Below, piece by piece: positions 5,094-7,686 of a stretch of 7,686 nt of DNA (the first letter of the stretch is position 1; each line of letters starts with the position of its first letter). The notes beneath the pieces were generated by a model, which ran no database searches, had not been told where the DNA came from, and saw nothing but the letters and a program-made list of their open reading frames with translations. Made by a program: the position numbers and the translations under genes. The stretch is taken from positions 1-7,686 of the forward strand of contig JAUIKP010000143.1 in assembly GCA_030430725.1 (NCBI GenBank), in the 5' to 3' direction. The stretch comes from Nitrospiria bacterium (GTDB taxonomy: Bacteria > Nitrospirota > Nitrospiria > Nitrospirales > UBA8639).

Positions 5094-7568
5094 TTAATGA
5101 GAGGAAGGGGAAAAAGAGGACACCTGTCCTGGTGGGTCGGAAGGGGTCTGTCCGGATGCGAGGGACGACTGACGCCAGAGTCTTTGGTGAACCATGTTAC
5201 TCAGTTCGATCAGCGAATAGGGCTTGGTAATCACTCCGACGAATCCATGGGAGGCATAATTGGCCATGATCGGATCATTTGAATATCCGCTGGAGACGAG
5301 TGCCTTGACCTGTGGGTCAAGTTGCTGTAACCGTGTCAAGGTTCCCATGCCGCCTAGTTTTCCCGGCACTGTTAAGTCTAAGATCACCAAGAGAAAAGGC
5401 GTGTGAGTCTCCATGGCATGTTGATAGAGGACCAGCGCTTCCTCTCCATCCTTTGCTATCATCACTTCGTATCCACAGTGCGATAACATTTCCCGTGCCA
5501 TGACTCGGATAGACTCTTCATCATCCATGACTAAAATTTTTCCTTGTCCCCGACGAATGCCCAGATTTAAGGCCTTGGGCGAGGAGGCGGTCTTGGGAGA
5601 TGCGGGAAAGTACAGCGTGAAGGTGGTGCCTGCCCCGACCTGGGAGTCTACAGCTATATGACCGGCATGTTTTTTTATAATGGCATAGGTGGAAGCCAAG
5701 CCCAACCCATGTCCCGCCGATTTTGTCGTAAAGTATGGCTCAAAGATTTTTGGCAAATGATCCTCGGTGATCCCGATTCCTTCGTCGGTGATGATGACTT
5801 TCACATATGGGCCGGCAGAAAGCGGCAGAGAACTTCTGACGTCCGGATCGGACAATTGGATGTTTTCGGCGCGAATAGTGATTGATCCTCCATGGGGCAT
5901 CGCATGGATGGCATTCATGAGAATATTTTGCATCACCTGATTGATTTGCCCTGGATCGGCTTCAACAATCCATAGGTTGGGATCAGCCCATGTTTGGCAA
6001 ATAAGGGATGACCCGGAAAGGGCAAGTTCAGACGATTCCCTGATCAACTGGTGTAAATCCACCGGTTGTTTAATGGGATCGCCGCCTTTCGAGAATGTGA
6101 GCAATTGGTGCGTGAGGTGTTTGGCGTGGAGCGCCGCCCGTTCAGCCCGCTCCAAGTAGGACTGATGCTGCTTGGAGGAAGGCAGGATTTGTTTGGTCAG
6201 AGTAATATTCCCCAGGATGGTCGTTAGGAAATTGTTAAAATCGTGGGCAATGCCCCCGGCGAGATTCCCCACCGATTCTAATTTTTGGGAATGAAGCAAT
6301 TGGGCTTCAAGACGCTGTTTTTCCTCTTCAATTTTTTTTCGTTCCGTCACATCTCTTGTGACTCCTGTAATGCCTATGGGGAGATTGCTTTTGTCGAGCA
6401 GGAGGCTTCCCCGCACTTCCGCCCATACCGAGGTTCCATTGTGATGTTGATGTTCCAAGACCAGCAAGAACGACTGATTTGGTTCACGAGTGTGGGATTG
6501 GTGATGAGCGCGTTCTTGTTGAATGGTTTCCCTGAGAGTGATCAGGGAATCAGGTGTCAGAATGGTATCTGGCGAAAGCGTGTCAAGGGCATAGCCCGAA
6601 TACCCCAACAGCCTTTCCACAGAGGGACTGATGTAGGAAAACCTCGATCCCTCCAGGTCCATGACCCAAATGACATCGGAAATCCTTTCGACCACCATTC
6701 GATATCGGGCTTCTGATTTTTGCAAATCGGCAGTCCGAATTCCCACAAGAGATTCAAGATGGTCTTTGTGATGAAGGAGTTCCTTTTCGATTTCGATACG
6801 GTTTTTTATTTCCTGGCTTAGTGAACGATTGAGGGTTTCGGCCTGAGAGTGGGCCTGTTCCAACTGGTGGATTAATTGAAAATTCTCTTTTTCCAATGTC
6901 AGAGTATTGGTTACCATAAAAAAATTTCTGTAGGCGGTGACGGTAATCACAGCGAGAAAGGTGATACCCATGATCCCCACGGATTGATGGAGAGGGTCGC
7001 CTTGTGCGAAAAATTGATAGGTGATAGGCAAGGTGGTGGGAAGACTGTATCCCAAAAAAGCCGGGAAATAGGCTGCATGGACAGCAGTCGAGCCCGCCGC
7101 CATTCCTCCCAGCACCAAGGCTAAAAACATTTGATGGCTTGGTGAAGCAGGGGGGTATAGTGCAATGCCGGCCATGCCCCAGATCAGTCCGGACGCACAA
7201 TTGCCAACAACAAACCAGGCCATCCAGGTATTTGGGTTTACCAAGGGTTTCGTTGCGCGGCGATAGGCCAAGACCAAACCTGACCAGAGAACGTTAATCC
7301 CCACAATGCCGATGATCCATTCCGACACGATCGTGGGCGGAATGACATCCATGAGGATAAATGCGACCAGCCCACAATTAATAAGGGAGGCCAGAATGGC
7401 CATGGGAACTAAAGAGAGCAGTTGATGAATCTGTTGACGACGAAGTTCGATTGAGGCCTGAGGAGAGGAAGGTGTTTCTAAGGGTTTAACGGGGGTTGAA
7501 TCCGGCCGAGTGAGCATCAACGCTATTCCCATTTCCGAAGAGTCCAGGCATGAACAGTAACCCAGCAT
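5094..7568 (-). CDS. membrane-bound PAS hybrid histidine kinase with C-terminal receiver
   Basis: This 824-residue inner-membrane protein has about six hydrophobic helices in residues 52-217 with short loops, so it probably senses within or near the membrane. A coiled coil covers about 222-285 and a PAS domain about 286-410 (SDVIWVMDLEG, then SPSVERLLGY, ending GVTRDVTERK). The dimerisation domain carries H442 in GGIAHDFNN. The ATPase domain has the N box (N548, N552), DEGIGI (595-600), IFEPYFTT (608-615) and GHGLGL (619-624). The receiver domain (about 676-798) has D682/D683, the phosphoacceptor D731 in VILDLTVPG, and K782. All phosphotransfer residues are present. No Hpt or DNA-binding output domain follows, so the receiver may tune the kinase or pass phosphate to an unlinked protein. 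The start is uncertain: ATG 7568 gives a Cys-containing leader, while Met13 (7532) and Met18 (7517) also lie before the first membrane helix. Confidence 0.9.
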   Translation of the reverse strand: MLGYCSCLDSSEMGIALMLTRPDSTPVKPLETPSSPQASIELRRQQIHQLLSLVPMAILASLINCGLVAFILMDVIPPTIVSEWIIGIVGINVLWSGLVLAYRRATKPLVNPNTWMAWFVVGNCASGLIWGMAGIALYPPASPSHQMFLALVLGGMAAGSTAVHAAYFPAFLGYSLPTTLPITYQFFAQGDPLHQSVGIMGITFLAVITVTAYRNFFMVTNTLTLEKENFQLIHQLEQAHSQAETLNRSLSQEIKNRIEIEKELLHHKDHLESLVGIRTADLQKSEARYRMVVERISDVIWVMDLEGSRFSYISPSVERLLGYSGYALDTLSPDTILTPDSLITLRETIQQERAHHQSHTREPNQSFLLVLEHQHHNGTSVWAEVRGSLLLDKSNLPIGITGVTRDVTERKKIEEEKQRLEAQLLHSQKLESVGNLAGGIAHDFNNFLTTILGNITLTKQILPSSKQHQSYLERAERAALHAKHLTHQLLTFSKGGDPIKQPVDLHQLIRESSELALSGSSLICQTWADPNLWIVEADPGQINQVMQNILMNAIHAMPHGGSITIRAENIQLSDPDVRSSLPLSAGPYVKVIITDEGIGITEDHLPKIFEPYFTTKSAGHGLGLASTYAIIKKHAGHIAVDSQVGAGTTFTLYFPASPKTASSPKALNLGIRRGQGKILVMDDEESIRVMAREMLSHCGYEVMIAKDGEEALVLYQHAMETHTPFLLVILDLTVPGKLGGMGTLTRLQQLDPQVKALVSSGYSNDPIMANYASHGFVGVITKPYSLIELSNMVHQRLWRQSSLASGQTPSDPPGQVSSFSPSSH

Positions 7569-7686
7569 GAAATGTTCATACCGTCAAGTTGATGAAAAAG
7601 GGATACTCGGAGCGGAATCACCCCCCTTCTTCACCATATAGCCTGCCTTTCATTAATGGCAATGTCAAGATGACCGACGTGACGGG

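Noticed and set aside
6754..7200. 148-codon frame inside the histidine kinase gene on the same strand
   Set aside because: It is a shifted reading of the membrane and coiled-coil region; the kinase frame is continuous with all motifs, so no frameshift is implied.

Overview
The window is bacterial chromosomal DNA of roughly balanced base composition. It carries long, densely packed genes, a PAS-containing hybrid histidine kinase, a MOFRL-type glycerate kinase and a group II intron, which together suggest a free-living Gram-negative bacterium. The phylum cannot be fixed from the sequence; Nitrospirota or a proteobacterial lineage is a guess from general resemblance only. No rRNA, tRNA, CRISPR array or transposase was seen.

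Left part (1-1634, + strand): the 3' end of an unrecognised gene running in from the left edge, then a 322-residue uncharacterised protein. The C-terminal part of that protein carries an R-x4-H motif in a helical context, as in HEPN-type proteins. This looks like accessory DNA: neither product belongs to a family I can name firmly, and the spacers are long and hold small inverted repeats.

Middle (1635-3060): an RBBP9/YdeN-type serine hydrolase on the + strand is followed by two back-to-back hairpins. A compact group II intron of about 660 nt starts 9 nt after the second hairpin. It has a GTGCG 5' end, a recognisable domain V with a CGC triad, and a domain VI with a bulged A. Of its intron-encoded reverse transcriptase only a frameshifted N-terminal stub remains, so the element cannot encode its own mobility protein. 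A long imperfect palindrome of repeat-like character follows it.

Right part (3079-7568, - strand, read right to left): a membrane-bound PAS hybrid histidine kinase with a C-terminal receiver domain, then, after about 207 nt, a glycerate 2-kinase (MOFRL family), then 50 nt later a MazG-like nucleotide pyrophosphohydrolase with a strong Shine-Dalgarno sequence. The last two probably form an operon joining glycerate phosphorylation with a nucleotide clean-up enzyme. The kinase is probably a separate unit. The left and right gene sets converge on the intron-bearing spacer.

No clearly new system is demonstrated. The items most worth a second look are the degenerate intron with its hairpin-adjacent insertion site, and the HEPN-like gene.
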